Source: Sphingomonas sp. (GTDB taxonomy: Bacteria; Pseudomonadota; Alphaproteobacteria; Sphingomonadales; Sphingomonadaceae). From it: a stretch of DNA of 48,696 bases. Positions within the stretch are counted from its first letter, which is position 1; the number at the start of each line of letters is the position of its first letter. The notes under the pieces are model-generated. The model worked only from the letters and a program-made list of their open reading frames with translations, had not been told where the DNA came from and did not search any database. This document shows, one piece after another, positions 34,369-42,140 of this stretch. The position numbers and the translations under genes are program-made. The stretch spans positions 1 to 48,696 of the forward strand of contig JAIETY010000082.1 in NCBI GenBank assembly GCA_019744885.1, in the 5' to 3' direction.

Positions 34369-34824
34369 ATGACCGATTCCTTCTCCACTTTGGTGATGAC
34401 GCTCGACGGCGGCGATGTGACGATCCGGCTGCGCCCCGATCTCGCGCCCGGCCATGTCGATCGGATCGCGACGCTCGCCAACGAAGGCTTTTACGACGGC
34501 GTGGTCTTTCACCGCGTGATCGCGGGCTTCATGGCGCAGGGTGGCGATCCGACCGGGCGCGGCACCGGCGGGTCGAAGCTCCCCAATCTGAAGGCCGAAT
34601 TCAGCCGCGAACCGCATGCGCGCGGCGTTTGCTCAATGGCGCGGACCAATGATCCGAACAGCGCCAACAGCCAGTTCTTCATCTGCCTCGACGATGCGAC
34701 GTTCCTCGACGGTCAGTATACGGTCTGGGGCGAAGTGATCGACGGCATGGAACATGTCGACGCGCTGCCCAAGGGCGAGCCGCCGCGCGCGCCCGGCAAG
34801 ATCGTGACCGCGCGCGCGAGCTGA
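34369..34824 (+). CDS. Peptidyl-prolyl cis-trans isomerase, cyclophilin type
   Basis: A 151-residue cytosolic cyclophilin without signal peptide. Family landmarks: FYDGVVFHRVIAGFMAQGGDPTGRGTGG, containing the catalytic arginine and the F-x-x-Q-x-G-D core, then MARTNDPNSANSQFFI and LDGQYTVWGEVIDGM. The enzyme isomerises Xaa-Pro bonds during folding. It is the short bacterial form (PpiB type). It converges on the Flp pilin gene, with a hairpin between them. Confidence 0.94.
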   Translation: MTDSFSTLVMTLDGGDVTIRLRPDLAPGHVDRIATLANEGFYDGVVFHRVIAGFMAQGGDPTGRGTGGSKLPNLKAEFSREPHARGVCSMARTNDPNSANSQFFICLDDATFLDGQYTVWGEVIDGMEHVDALPKGEPPRAPGKIVTARAS

Positions 34825-34831
34825 AGCTGTC

Positions 34832-34851
34832 GGCGAGCTTCTCAGCTCGCC
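34832..34851. terminator. Hairpin between cyclophilin and pilin genes
   Basis: A perfect 8-bp stem, GGCGAGCT/AGCTCGCC around TCTC, lies eight bases after the cyclophilin stop and overlaps the last codons of the pilin gene. No T-run follows on either strand, so termination is only a possibility. Confidence 0.35.
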
Positions 34852-35012
34852 TTCATGTTGCTCGAAACGTTGGTGAAGGTGGTCTTCAGCCGGTTGCCGA
34901 GGCCACCCATTGCCGCGATCGCCGCGACGGCAATCAGCGCGGCAATCAGGCCATATTCGATCGCAGTGGCGCCGCGTTTCGAAACGCGAAGCAGGTGCAG
35001 CAGTTTCGTCAT
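34842..35012 (-). CDS. Flp/Fap-type (type IVb) pilin
   Basis: A 56-residue prepilin. A short basic leader (MTKLLHLLRVSKRG) precedes the prepilin peptidase site G14/A15. The mature N-terminus is ATAIEYGLIAALIAV, with Glu at position +5 as in all type IV pilins, then a hydrophobic helix and a short tail GLGNRLKTTFTNVSSNM. Flp pilins build the tight-adherence (Tad) pilus. No tad/cpa assembly genes are in the window, so this is an orphan copy or a distant member of the system. The start at 35012 is set by the leader. Confidence 0.92.
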   Translation of the reverse strand: MTKLLHLLRVSKRGATAIEYGLIAALIAVAAIAAMGGLGNRLKTTFTNVSSNMKAS

Positions 35013-35066
35013 TGGTCGCCCTTGGTGACTTGTCTCCACCGGCAGATGCCAGCAAAGAGCTGAAGA

Positions 35067-35101
35067 TTGGTTAAGACCAACCCGATTTCGCATAAAATGC
35101 G
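35067..35101. repeat. Two short palindromes between lysR and pilin genes
   Basis: TTGGTTAAGACCAA (35067-35080, 5-bp arms) and CGCATAAAATGCG (35089-35101, 5-bp arms around AAA) lie side by side. The second abuts the lysR stop. Both are upstream of the pilin gene and could be operators for it or the 3' end of the lysR transcript. Confidence 0.4.
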
Positions 35102-35983
35102 TCAGGCGCCGAGACTTTCGATCAGCCATTCGTGGAACAGCTTGACCGGGCGCTGCATCAGCGCGCGCGGGCGGCAGACGAACCAATAGCTGTACGGGCT
35201 TTCGACACGGATATCGAACAGCCGCGCGAGCCGCGCGTCATGCGCATCTTCGAAATGGCTTTCGTGCATGAAGGCAACGCCTAACCCCTGCGCGGCGGCC
35301 TCAAGCATCAGCGCGCCCGAATCGAAATGATCGACCGCGAGCGGTTCGATCTCGCCGACGCCTGCCGCGAGGCACCACGCCGTGAAGGTGTCGGGCATGT
35401 CGCGGTGGACCAGGGCGGTCACTGTGCGGAGCTGCTTCGGCTCAGTGATCGGATCGGGGCCGTCGACCATGGCCTTGCTGCCGATCACCAAAATGCGGTT
35501 GCGGTCGAGGCGGCGGGCGTACAGCGCCGGCTCGACATCGCGCGCAAGTACGATGGCCGCGTCGAGCCCTTCGCCCAGCCGCGTGATGCCGTGCCCTGCC
35601 GTGTCGATGTCGAGGTGCAACTCGGGGTGGCGCGTCCGCAATTCGGGCAGGCGCGGGAACAGACGCTGCGACGCGAACAGCGGCAGCACGCCGAGCCGCA
35701 GCCGCTGGACATCGGTCGCGCTGGTCAGCGCTTCGACCGCATCGGCAAGCATATCGATGGCCGGGGCAATTTGCGCGATCAGCCGCTCGCCATCGGCATT
35801 GAGCGACATCGCCTGATGGCGCCGGTCGAACAAGGGCCGCCCGATGAAGCGTTCGAGCGCCTGCACGCGGCGGCTGAGCGCGGGGGCCGACAGCGCGAGC
35901 TCCTGCGCGGCGGCTTTGACTGATCCCAGCCGGGCAACCTGGACGACGGCCTCGATGGCGGTGAGTGGTGGCAGTCGGCGCAT
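35102..35983 (-). CDS. LysR family transcriptional regulator (GcvA-like subgroup)
   Basis: A 293-residue regulator. The winged helix-turn-helix at the N-terminus (about 5-62) reads LTAIEAVVQVARLGSVKAAAQELALSAPALSRRVQALERFIGRPLF. The rest (about 90-290) is a LysR effector-binding domain. The N-terminal MRRLPPLTAIEAV form is typical of the GcvA-like subgroup, whose members often regulate amino-acid or catabolic genes. The divergent region to the CDC48 gene (306 bases) would be the natural place for its operator. The inducer is unknown. Confidence 0.92.
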   Translation of the reverse strand: MRRLPPLTAIEAVVQVARLGSVKAAAQELALSAPALSRRVQALERFIGRPLFDRRHQAMSLNADGERLIAQIAPAIDMLADAVEALTSATDVQRLRLGVLPLFASQRLFPRLPELRTRHPELHLDIDTAGHGITRLGEGLDAAIVLARDVEPALYARRLDRNRILVIGSKAMVDGPDPITEPKQLRTVTALVHRDMPDTFTAWCLAAGVGEIEPLAVDHFDSGALMLEAAAQGLGVAFMHESHFEDAHDARLARLFDIRVESPYSYWFVCRPRALMQRPVKLFHEWLIESLGA

Positions 35984-36119
35984 TCCCCCCCCTGTCCGTT
36001 GGTGCAGTGCGGCAGTGATGACACCGCTGCCATTGGATTATTTCACAAGGCTAGCAACGAATGCAATCAACGCAATCGCTGTTTGTCATTTCGCACTTGC
36101 GGAAGGCTATGCTGCACTG

Positions 36120-36197
36120 CACATAAGGGAGGCCTTTCAGGCATCCTCTCCTAAAAACTTTCATGAGCCGATCCCCAAGGGGGTCGGCTCCTTTTTT
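36120..36197 (+). ncRNA. Candidate small RNA (or terminated leader) upstream of CDC48
   Basis: A strong terminator at 36165-36197 ends a + strand transcript although no + strand gene lies upstream for over 1 kb. Just before it is a hairpin, GAGG-CCT/AGG-CAT-CCTC (36129-36148), then an unpaired stretch TCCTAAAAACTTTCAT. Hairpin, single-stranded A/U-rich linker and T-tailed terminator is the plan of Hfq-dependent small RNAs. A weak promoter (TTGTCA at 36083, TATGCT at 36108, 19-base spacer) would start it near 36120, making it about 75-80 nt. It could instead be a terminated leader (attenuator) of the CDC48 transcript. The start is uncertain. Confidence 0.42.
36165..36197 (+). terminator. Strong rho-independent terminator without an upstream gene
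   Basis: GAGCCGATCCCC (36165-36176) pairs with GGGGGTCGGCTC (36179-36190), a stem of about 12 bp with one T-G wobble, followed by CTTTTTTG. It is among the clearest terminators in the window. Confidence 0.85.
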
Positions 36198-36289
36198 GTG
36201 CACGCGCAATTCCGGCGTGCGATGACTCGCACAACGCCGACGCGCATCCTATGTCGCTCGCCTGATGGCGCGACAAGGAAAAGACCGAC

Positions 36290-38581
36290 ATGGCCGATAG
36301 CGACTCTGCACTGCGCAAATTGCAGGTGGCCAATGCTCGCCCCGAAGATAGCGGGCGCGGCCTCGCGCATCTGCCGCGCGCACTGATGACCGCGCTTGGC
36401 CTCGCCGAAGGCGATGTCATCGAAATTATCGGCAAGCGCAGCACGCCCGCGCGGGCCGTCGCACCCTATGCCGAGGACGAAGGCCTCGAAATCGTCCGGA
36501 TTGATGGGCTTCAGCGCGCCAATGCCGGGGTCGGCTCGGGCGAATTCGTCAGCGTGCGCAAGGCCGAATCAAAGCCCGCGACGCGCGTCGTCTTCGCCCC
36601 CGCGCAGCAAAATCTGCGGTTGCAGGGGTCGGCGGCGGCGCTCCAGCGCACCTTTCTGGGTCGCCCGCTGACGCAGGGCGATATCGTCGCCACCGCCGGG
36701 CAGCAGCGCGTCGACAATATGCCGCCGCAACTGCGCCAAATGCTCAACGCGCCCGCCTATGCGCTGCAGGAAGTGCGGCTGGCGGTAATCGCGACAGTGC
36801 CCAAGGGTGTCGTTCATATCGATCCGACGACCGAGATCGAGCTGCGCGCCGAATATGAAGAACCCAAGGAATCGCGCCGCGCCGATGTGACTTATGACGA
36901 TATCGGCGGGATGGGGCCGACGATCGACCAGCTCCGCGAAATGGTCGAGCTGCCGCTGCGTTACCCCGAGCTGTTCCAGCGCTTGGGCGTCGATCCGCCC
37001 AAGGGCGTGCTGCTGCACGGGCCACCGGGAACGGGCAAGACCCGGCTCGCGCGCGCGGTGGCGAATGAAAGCGATGCCAATTTCTTCCTGATCAACGGCC
37101 CCGAAATCATGGGCGCGGCCTATGGCGAATCAGAGAAGCGGCTGCGTGATGTGTTCGAGCAGGCGACCAAGGCAGCACCGTCGATCGTGTTCATCGACGA
37201 AATCGATTCGATCGCCCCCAAACGCGGCCAGGTGTCAGGCGAGGCCGAAAAGCGGCTCGTCGCCCAATTGCTCACGCTGATGGATGGCCTCGAATCGCGG
37301 GCAAATCTCGTCGTGATCGCGGCCACCAACCGGCCCGAGGCGATCGACGAAGCGCTGCGGCGTCCGGGGCGGTTCGACCGCGAAATCATCGTCGGCGTCC
37401 CCGACGAGCGTGGGCGCCGCGAGATTCTCGGCATCCACACGCGCGGCATGCCGCTGGGCGACCAAGTCGACCTCGATGAATTGTCGCGGATGACCTATGG
37501 CTTTGTCGGCGCCGATCTCGCGGCGCTCACCCGCGAAGCCGCGATCGAGGCGGTGCGGCGGATCATGCCGCGCCTCAACCTTTCCGAAGGCACGATTCCG
37601 CCCGAAGTGCTCGACGATCTGTCGGTGACGCGCGAGGATTTCACTGGCGCGATCAAGCGCGTCCAGCCGTCCGCCATGCGCGAAGTGATGGTGCAGGCGC
37701 CAAGCGTGCGCTGGGACGATGTCGGTGGCCTCGACGATGCGCGCGAGAAATTGCGCGAAGGCGTTGAGCTGCCGCTGAAAGACCCCGATGCCTTCCGCCG
37801 CCTCGGCATTCGCCCCGCCAAGGGATTCCTGCTTTATGGCCCGCCCGGCACCGGCAAGACCTTGCTGGCCAAGGCAGTCGCCCGCGAGGCCCAGGCCAAT
37901 TTCATCGCGACCAAATCGTCCGATCTGCTCAGCAAATGGTATGGCGAAAGCGAGCAGCAGATCGCCAAGCTCTTCGCGCGCGCGCGGCAAGTCGCGCCGT
38001 GCGTGATCTTCATCGACGAACTCGATTCGCTCGTCCCCGCGCGCGGCGGCGGGATGGGCGAGCCGCAGGTCACCGAGCGGGTGGTCAACACCATCCTTGC
38101 CGAGATGGACGGGCTGGAGGAATTGCAATCGGTGGTGGTGATTGGCGCGACCAATCGCCCGAATCTGATCGATCCGGCGCTGCTCCGGCCTGGGCGGTTC
38201 GACGAGCTGATCTATGTTTCGGTCCCCGATCGCGCGGGGCGCGCGCGCATCCTCGGCATTCAGACCACCAAAATGCCGCTCGCGGACGATGTCGACCTCG
38301 ACGATCTCGCCGCGCGCACCGATCATTATTCGGGCGCCGATCTGGAGGATCTGGTGCGCCGCGCCGGTCTTGCCGCTCTGCGCGAATCGCTCGACACGCC
38401 GAAAGTGACGCGCGAGCATTTCGAGACGGCGCTGAAAGACTCACGCGCGTCGGTCACGCCCGAGATGGAGGCCGAATATGCGCAAATGGCATCGAAGCTG
38501 AAGCAGCAGGCGTCGTCGCTTCAGCCGCTCGGCTTCATATCACCGGGTCAGCTTCGTCCTCGCTCGGCACCGATCGAATAG
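36290..38581 (+). CDS. CDC48/p97-type AAA+ ATPase with two ATPase domains
   Basis: A 763-residue homologue of archaeal/eukaryotic CDC48 (p97, VAT). The N-domain (about 5-190) includes a double-psi-barrel-like part. D1 has Walker [12 protein letters not shown] (about 244) and Walker [13 protein letters not shown] (about 298). D2 has [11 protein letters not shown] (about 518) and [12 protein letters not shown] (about 571). Arginine-finger stretches RRPGRFDRE and LRPGRFDEL are present. CDC48 hexamers pull folded proteins through a central pore for remodelling or degradation. It is rare in bacteria as a whole but recurrent in sphingomonads and other alphaproteobacteria. The last 47 bases overlap the convergent MFS gene. 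Confidence 0.95.
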   Translation: MADSDSALRKLQVANARPEDSGRGLAHLPRALMTALGLAEGDVIEIIGKRSTPARAVAPYAEDEGLEIVRIDGLQRANAGVGSGEFVSVRKAESKPATRVVFAPAQQNLRLQGSAAALQRTFLGRPLTQGDIVATAGQQRVDNMPPQLRQMLNAPAYALQEVRLAVIATVPKGVVHIDPTTEIELRAEYEEPKESRRADVTYDDIGGMGPTIDQLREMVELPLRYPELFQRLGVDPPKGVLLHGPPGTGKTRLARAVANESDANFFLINGPEIMGAAYGESEKRLRDVFEQATKAAPSIVFIDEIDSIAPKRGQVSGEAEKRLVAQLLTLMDGLESRANLVVIAATNRPEAIDEALRRPGRFDREIIVGVPDERGRREILGIHTRGMPLGDQVDLDELSRMTYGFVGADLAALTREAAIEAVRRIMPRLNLSEGTIPPEVLDDLSVTREDFTGAIKRVQPSAMREVMVQAPSVRWDDVGGLDDAREKLREGVELPLKDPDAFRRLGIRPAKGFLLYGPPGTGKTLLAKAVAREAQANFIATKSSDLLSKWYGESEQQIAKLFARARQVAPCVIFIDELDSLVPARGGGMGEPQVTERVVNTILAEMDGLEELQSVVVIGATNRPNLIDPALLRPGRFDELIYVSVPDRAGRARILGIQTTKMPLADDVDLDDLAARTDHYSGADLEDLVRRAGLAALRESLDTPKVTREHFETALKDSRASVTPEMEAEYAQMASKLKQQASSLQPLGFISPGQLRPRSAPIE

Positions 38582-39860
38582 GGCCGCGGAGCGCGACCCA
38601 GGCATAGCCGAGCATCAGCACCAGCGCGGCGGCGGCGACCAGATAGGGGAAGGGCTTGTACATTTCGTACAGCCCGACCCCGATCGACGGCCCCAGCACA
38701 AACGACGCTCCGTTGATCGACGTCACCTTGCCCGCGACCGATCCTTGCCCGCCCGGTCCCACTGCGAGCGACGATCCGGCGGTAAAGCCCGGCCGGGTAA
38801 AGCCGAACCCGGCTGAGGCCAGCGCATAGGCGAGCGCGATCCCGTAGAGTGAGGTCGCCATGCCGGTCAGCGTCGTGCCGATGGCGGCGGCCACCAGCCC
38901 GACCAGCACGAGCCGCCGGGGATCGAGATTGAGCAAGGGAATTAGCCCCCATTGCACCAGCAGCGCGGCGCTCGCGCCAAGGATCAGCACCAGCCCGGTC
39001 GGCTGGAGCGCCTCGACCGGCGCAAGGTGAAGCCGGTCGATCACGAGGAAGCCGATCGTCTGCCCGGTCATCGCCTGCGCATGGCCCATCACCAGCCCCG
39101 CAATCATCCAGGGCCGGATGCGCGGGTCGAGATAGCCGACCTTTTCAATGCCTTCCGCTGTCGCCGCCGTGATGCTCGCGCCGCTCGACTGGCCGCCGAT
39201 CGACGGATAGGCGGTCGCCGCCCCATGCGCTGCCGCCATGCCCCGGTCGTCGGCGAGCATCCGGTAGACAGCGATCACCATCACCAGCCCGAAGAGTGCG
39301 CCGATGAACGCAGGCCCCGCCAGCCCGACATGGACGCCGCCGATACTGCCCAGCACCAGATAGGGCGCGACCGCCGGACCCAGGATTGTGCCCAAGCCAA
39401 AGGCTGAGCCAATCAGCGTCAGCGCCTTGGTGCGTTCGGCGCGGGTGGTGCGACCTGCCACCAAGGCCTGGACAGCGGGCGGCGCGGCCGAGCCAAACGT
39501 CCCGTAAACCAGCCGCCCGCCGATGAAGGCGACAAAGGCGGCGGGGCCACTGATCCAGCCATTGATCCCGGCCATCAGGAAAATGCCGCACAGCGTCAGC
39601 GAGACGACAAACCCGCTCATGCCGAGCAGAATCATCGCGCGGCGCCCCTGTCGATCCGATCGGCTCGCCCAAAACGGCGCAGCGATTACCCACAGCAAGG
39701 CCGATACCGAAAAGGCGGCGGCCACCCCGCTATCGGGCACATGCAACGACCGGCCAAGCGCGGGCAGCACCGATTGCAGCGCGGTATTCCCCGCCGCGAT
39801 CGTTAGCATCACCATGAACAGCAGCGCGAAGTCGCGGTCGAAGCCGCCGGCCCGGCTCAT
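38535..39860 (-). CDS. MFS transporter
   Basis: A 441-residue major facilitator with about 12 helices in two halves. The loop between helices 2 and 3 has the family signature in FWASRSDRQGRRAMILLG. The central loop (about 205-240) is short and hydrophilic. It probably exports a drug-like or organic compound by proton antiport; the substrate is unknown. It begins within the stop of the monooxygenase-like gene (ATGA overlap), so the two are translationally coupled. Its 3' end overlaps the CDC48 gene tail by 47 bases on the opposite strand. Confidence 0.9.
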   Translation of the reverse strand: MSRAGGFDRDFALLFMVMLTIAAGNTALQSVLPALGRSLHVPDSGVAAAFSVSALLWVIAAPFWASRSDRQGRRAMILLGMSGFVVSLTLCGIFLMAGINGWISGPAAFVAFIGGRLVYGTFGSAAPPAVQALVAGRTTRAERTKALTLIGSAFGLGTILGPAVAPYLVLGSIGGVHVGLAGPAFIGALFGLVMVIAVYRMLADDRGMAAAHGAATAYPSIGGQSSGASITAATAEGIEKVGYLDPRIRPWMIAGLVMGHAQAMTGQTIGFLVIDRLHLAPVEALQPTGLVLILGASAALLVQWGLIPLLNLDPRRLVLVGLVAAAIGTTLTGMATSLYGIALAYALASAGFGFTRPGFTAGSSLAVGPGGQGSVAGKVTSINGASFVLGPSIGVGLYEMYKPFPYLVAAAALVLMLGYAWVALRGPIRSVPSEDEADPVI

Positions 39861-40174
39861 GCGCGCTGCCAGTCGTAATCGCGCTCGACCCTGGCGACGA
39901 CGAGTTCGTACCGCGAGTACCAGCGGTCGCGCCCGGCATCGCGGATCAGCTTATGCTCGGGATCGTCGCGCCATGCCTTGGCGCAGTCATCGTCGGCCCA
40001 ATAGCTGACGGTGATCCCCAGCCCGTCGGGTCCCCGCGCGCTGTGGAAACCGCAATAGCCCGGTTGGAGCGCTGCCCGTGCGTCCATTGCATCGACAGCG
40101 GCGGCATAGCCTTCGGCGTCAGCATCGGTGCGCACCGACATGAAAATCACCGCGATCTGCCCTTTGCGCGTCAT
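39857..40174 (-). CDS. Antibiotic biosynthesis monooxygenase (ABM) domain protein
   Basis: A 105-residue protein with the ferredoxin-like ABM fold: IAVIFMSVRTDADAEGYAAA, then QPGYCGFHSARGPDGLGITVSYWADDDCAKAWRDDPEH. Members oxidise quinone-like compounds, degrade haem or simply bind small molecules; activity cannot be assigned from sequence. Coupling to the MFS transporter by ATGA overlap suggests a modify-and-export pair. The DYDWQRA C-terminus is short. Confidence 0.85.
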   Translation of the reverse strand: MTRKGQIAVIFMSVRTDADAEGYAAAVDAMDARAALQPGYCGFHSARGPDGLGITVSYWADDDCAKAWRDDPEHKLIRDAGRDRWYSRYELVVARVERDYDWQRA

Positions 40175-40309
40175 GATCTCCGCTTAGGGGCTGCGGGCAG
40201 GGGTGCAAGTCCCTTTGCCCGCACCGCGCGCGTGTGCGGTTGATCGAGAGGGCGCGCTATGGTTGATCGGGCGGCAGAGTCCATCAGCTTTGGGTCGAGG
40301 AGAGCAGTG

Positions 40310-41539
40310 ATGATGAAGCGCCGCAACTTGCTCCTGCTGCTTGCCATCGTGGCGGGCGCCGGATCGGCGGCGGCCCCCGCCCAGCCGGACAACGGTCTGA
40401 AGCTCGAACGCGCGGTGCTGTTGATGCGCCACGGCGTGCGCCCGCCGACCAAGTCACCGCCGATGCCGGCGGGCGTTGCCGCTGATCCCTGGCCGAGCTG
40501 GTCGGTCAAGCCCGGCTACCTCACCGAAAATGGTGCGCGCGCGATCGAGGCGCTTGCCCGGTCCGACCGCGCCGACTGGGTCAAGGCGGGGCTGCTGCCG
40601 CCCAGCGGCTGCGGCGCGAAGACCTTGGTCCGGTTGATCGCCGACACCGATCAACGGACGATTGCGACCGCCGATCATTATGGCGCCGGCGTGCTGCCCG
40701 GATGCCCGGTCGCCAATGAACACCGGCCCGAAGGCGCCGAGGACCCGATTTTCTCGCCGATCGATTTGGGGGTGACGCCGGTCGATGCCGCTGCCGCCGA
40801 CCGGGCGGTGCGCGCCGCGATCGGCGGCGGCGGGCTGGCCGCAGTCGAGACGCGGATGAAGCCGCTGCTCACCCAGCTCGACGCGATCTTGTGCGGCAAG
40901 CCCGTTCCGACCTGCGGCCTTTCGCGCTTGCCGAGCGGCTTCACCGCCAGCGCCAATGCGCGCCCCAAGCTGACCGGCGCGCTCGACCGGGGCTCGACCG
41001 CCGCGCATATCCTGTTGCTCGAATATGCCGACGGCAAACCGGCGCACGACATCGGCTGGGGTCGCGCGACGGTGGCCGATATCGAGCGGCTCGGTGCGCT
41101 CCACGCGACCGAGTTCGCGCTGCTCGCGCGCCCGCGCTACCTCGCCGCGCGCAACCTGTCGGGGATTGCGCCGCTGATGCTCGGCGCGCTGTTTGATCCA
41201 CGCGCCGACGCTCCCCGCGTGACGATGTTGTCGGGGCACGACACCAATGTCGCCAATCTCGGCGGGCTACTCGATCTGCACTGGCGCGTGCCCGGCTTTG
41301 CCACCGATGATCCGACCCCGGGCGGTGCGATCGTGCTGGAATTGCTGCGCGATGCCAGCGGTGCGCAATTTGTTCGCGCGCGCTATCGCTCGCAAACGCT
41401 CGACCAGATCAGGCGCGGCGGGGCGGGGGCGGCGGTGAGTGTAACACTGCCGCTGCCGGGGTGTAGCGCGCGGGGCGTGACGGGCTTGTGCACGCGCGCG
41501 GCGTTTGAGGCGTTGATGAAGGCGCGGCTGGCGAGCTGA
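40310..41539 (+). CDS. Histidine acid phosphatase (phytase/glucose-1-phosphatase type)
   Basis: A 409-residue secreted phosphatase. The start ATG at 40310 is preceded by GAGGAGAG; M2 at 40313 is equally possible. The signal peptide runs to about residue 23 (LLLLLAIVAGAGSAAA/PA). The active-site RHGVRPP is at residues 40-46 and the proton donor motif is H310-D311-T-N, the two halves of a branch 2 histidine phosphatase. Cysteines at several points (CGAK, CPVAN, CGKPVPTCG, CSARGVTGLC) probably form disulfides. E. coli AppA and Agp are relatives; substrates include phytate and sugar phosphates. It acts in the periplasm to scavenge phosphate. Confidence 0.92.
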   Translation: MMKRRNLLLLLAIVAGAGSAAAPAQPDNGLKLERAVLLMRHGVRPPTKSPPMPAGVAADPWPSWSVKPGYLTENGARAIEALARSDRADWVKAGLLPPSGCGAKTLVRLIADTDQRTIATADHYGAGVLPGCPVANEHRPEGAEDPIFSPIDLGVTPVDAAAADRAVRAAIGGGGLAAVETRMKPLLTQLDAILCGKPVPTCGLSRLPSGFTASANARPKLTGALDRGSTAAHILLLEYADGKPAHDIGWGRATVADIERLGALHATEFALLARPRYLAARNLSGIAPLMLGALFDPRADAPRVTMLSGHDTNVANLGGLLDLHWRVPGFATDDPTPGGAIVLELLRDASGAQFVRARYRSQTLDQIRRGGAGAAVSVTLPLPGCSARGVTGLCTRAAFEALMKARLAS

Positions 41540-41609
41540 CCGCGCATTTCTTGACTCGGCAAGGCGTGCCGCCTAAGTGCACGCGCTTCCAGACAGACAA
41601 GGATGTGCG

Positions 41610-41954
41610 ATGGCGCGCGTTACCGTCGAAGATTGCGTCGACAAGATTCCGAACCGTTTCGATCTCGTGCTGCTCGCAGCCCAGCGCGCGCGCCAGATTT
41701 CGGGCGGCGCCGAGCTGACGATCGATCGCGATCGCGACAAGAACCCGGTCGTGGCCTTGCGCGAAATCGCCGAGGAAACCGTGCGTCCGCCGCATCTCGA
41801 AGAATCGCTCGTCCAGAGCCTGCAGCGCGTGCAAGTCGATGATGACGATGCGCCGGACGAAGTCGGCTCGCTCTCGGCGTCGGCCGAGGCGCTGCGGCTC
41901 ACCGCTGCTGCCCCACCGCGTAACCAGAATCTGGGTGCGGATTACGAAGGCTGA
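41610..41954 (+). CDS. rpoZ: DNA-directed RNA polymerase subunit omega
   Basis: A 114-residue omega subunit. The conserved N-terminal half is [33 protein letters not shown], followed by [15 protein letters not shown]. Omega wraps the beta' C-terminus and helps polymerase assembly; in proteobacteria it also contributes to a ppGpp site. The start is the ATG at 41610, in agreement with the family. The C-terminal 40 residues are acidic then low complexity and vary in the family. No relA/spoT or gmk gene is adjacent, as is common elsewhere. Confidence 0.96.
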   Translation: MARVTVEDCVDKIPNRFDLVLLAAQRARQISGGAELTIDRDRDKNPVVALREIAEETVRPPHLEESLVQSLQRVQVDDDDAPDEVGSLSASAEALRLTAAAPPRNQNLGADYEG

Positions 41955-42079
41955 GGCCCAAGTCTAACGCGCAAGCGTAAGGCGCGGAATCGCCGAAGCC
42001 CGGCCGACGGTCGCGCAGGCTCGTCCCTGCGCGTACCGATCGACGACGCGGCTTCGCCGCGGCGCCGGTCCGCCAGCGG

Positions 42080-42108
42080 CTCTTGACTACAGACGTAAGC
42101 GATATAAT
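42080..42108 (+). promoter_or_regulatory. Candidate promoter for the DUF5700-type gene
   Basis: A perfect -10 box TATAAT (42103-42108) lies 17 bases after CTCTTG (42080-42085), with an overlapping TTGACT at 42083 that would give a 14-base spacer. The start point near 42115 leaves a leader of about 25 bases. Upstream, two GC-rich hairpins (42012-42033, CGCGCAGG/CCTGCGCG, and GCGG-CTTCG-CCGC near 42048-42060) could end the rpoZ transcript. Confidence 0.5.
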
Positions 42109-42140
42109 CCCTGCGCCATGCTCCCGGAAAGGACTCGCGA

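Larger units (their letters stand above)
35984..36289. other. 306-base intergenic region between lysR and the CDC48 gene
   Basis: No protein gene is supported here. The region holds GTGCAGTGC (36002-36010) and its perfect inverse GCACTGCAC (36114-36122), a GCAATC-AAC-GCAATC direct repeat (36063-36077), the candidate small RNA with its terminator (36120-36197), and about 90 bases before the CDC48 ATG. Binding sites for the LysR protein and the CDC48 promoter are expected in it but I cannot place them with confidence. Confidence 0.6.

Noticed and set aside
36163..36225. 20-codon leader peptide running through the terminator before the CDC48 gene
   Set aside because: No ribosome-binding site, no run of regulatory codons, and its sequence is made by the terminator hairpin itself.
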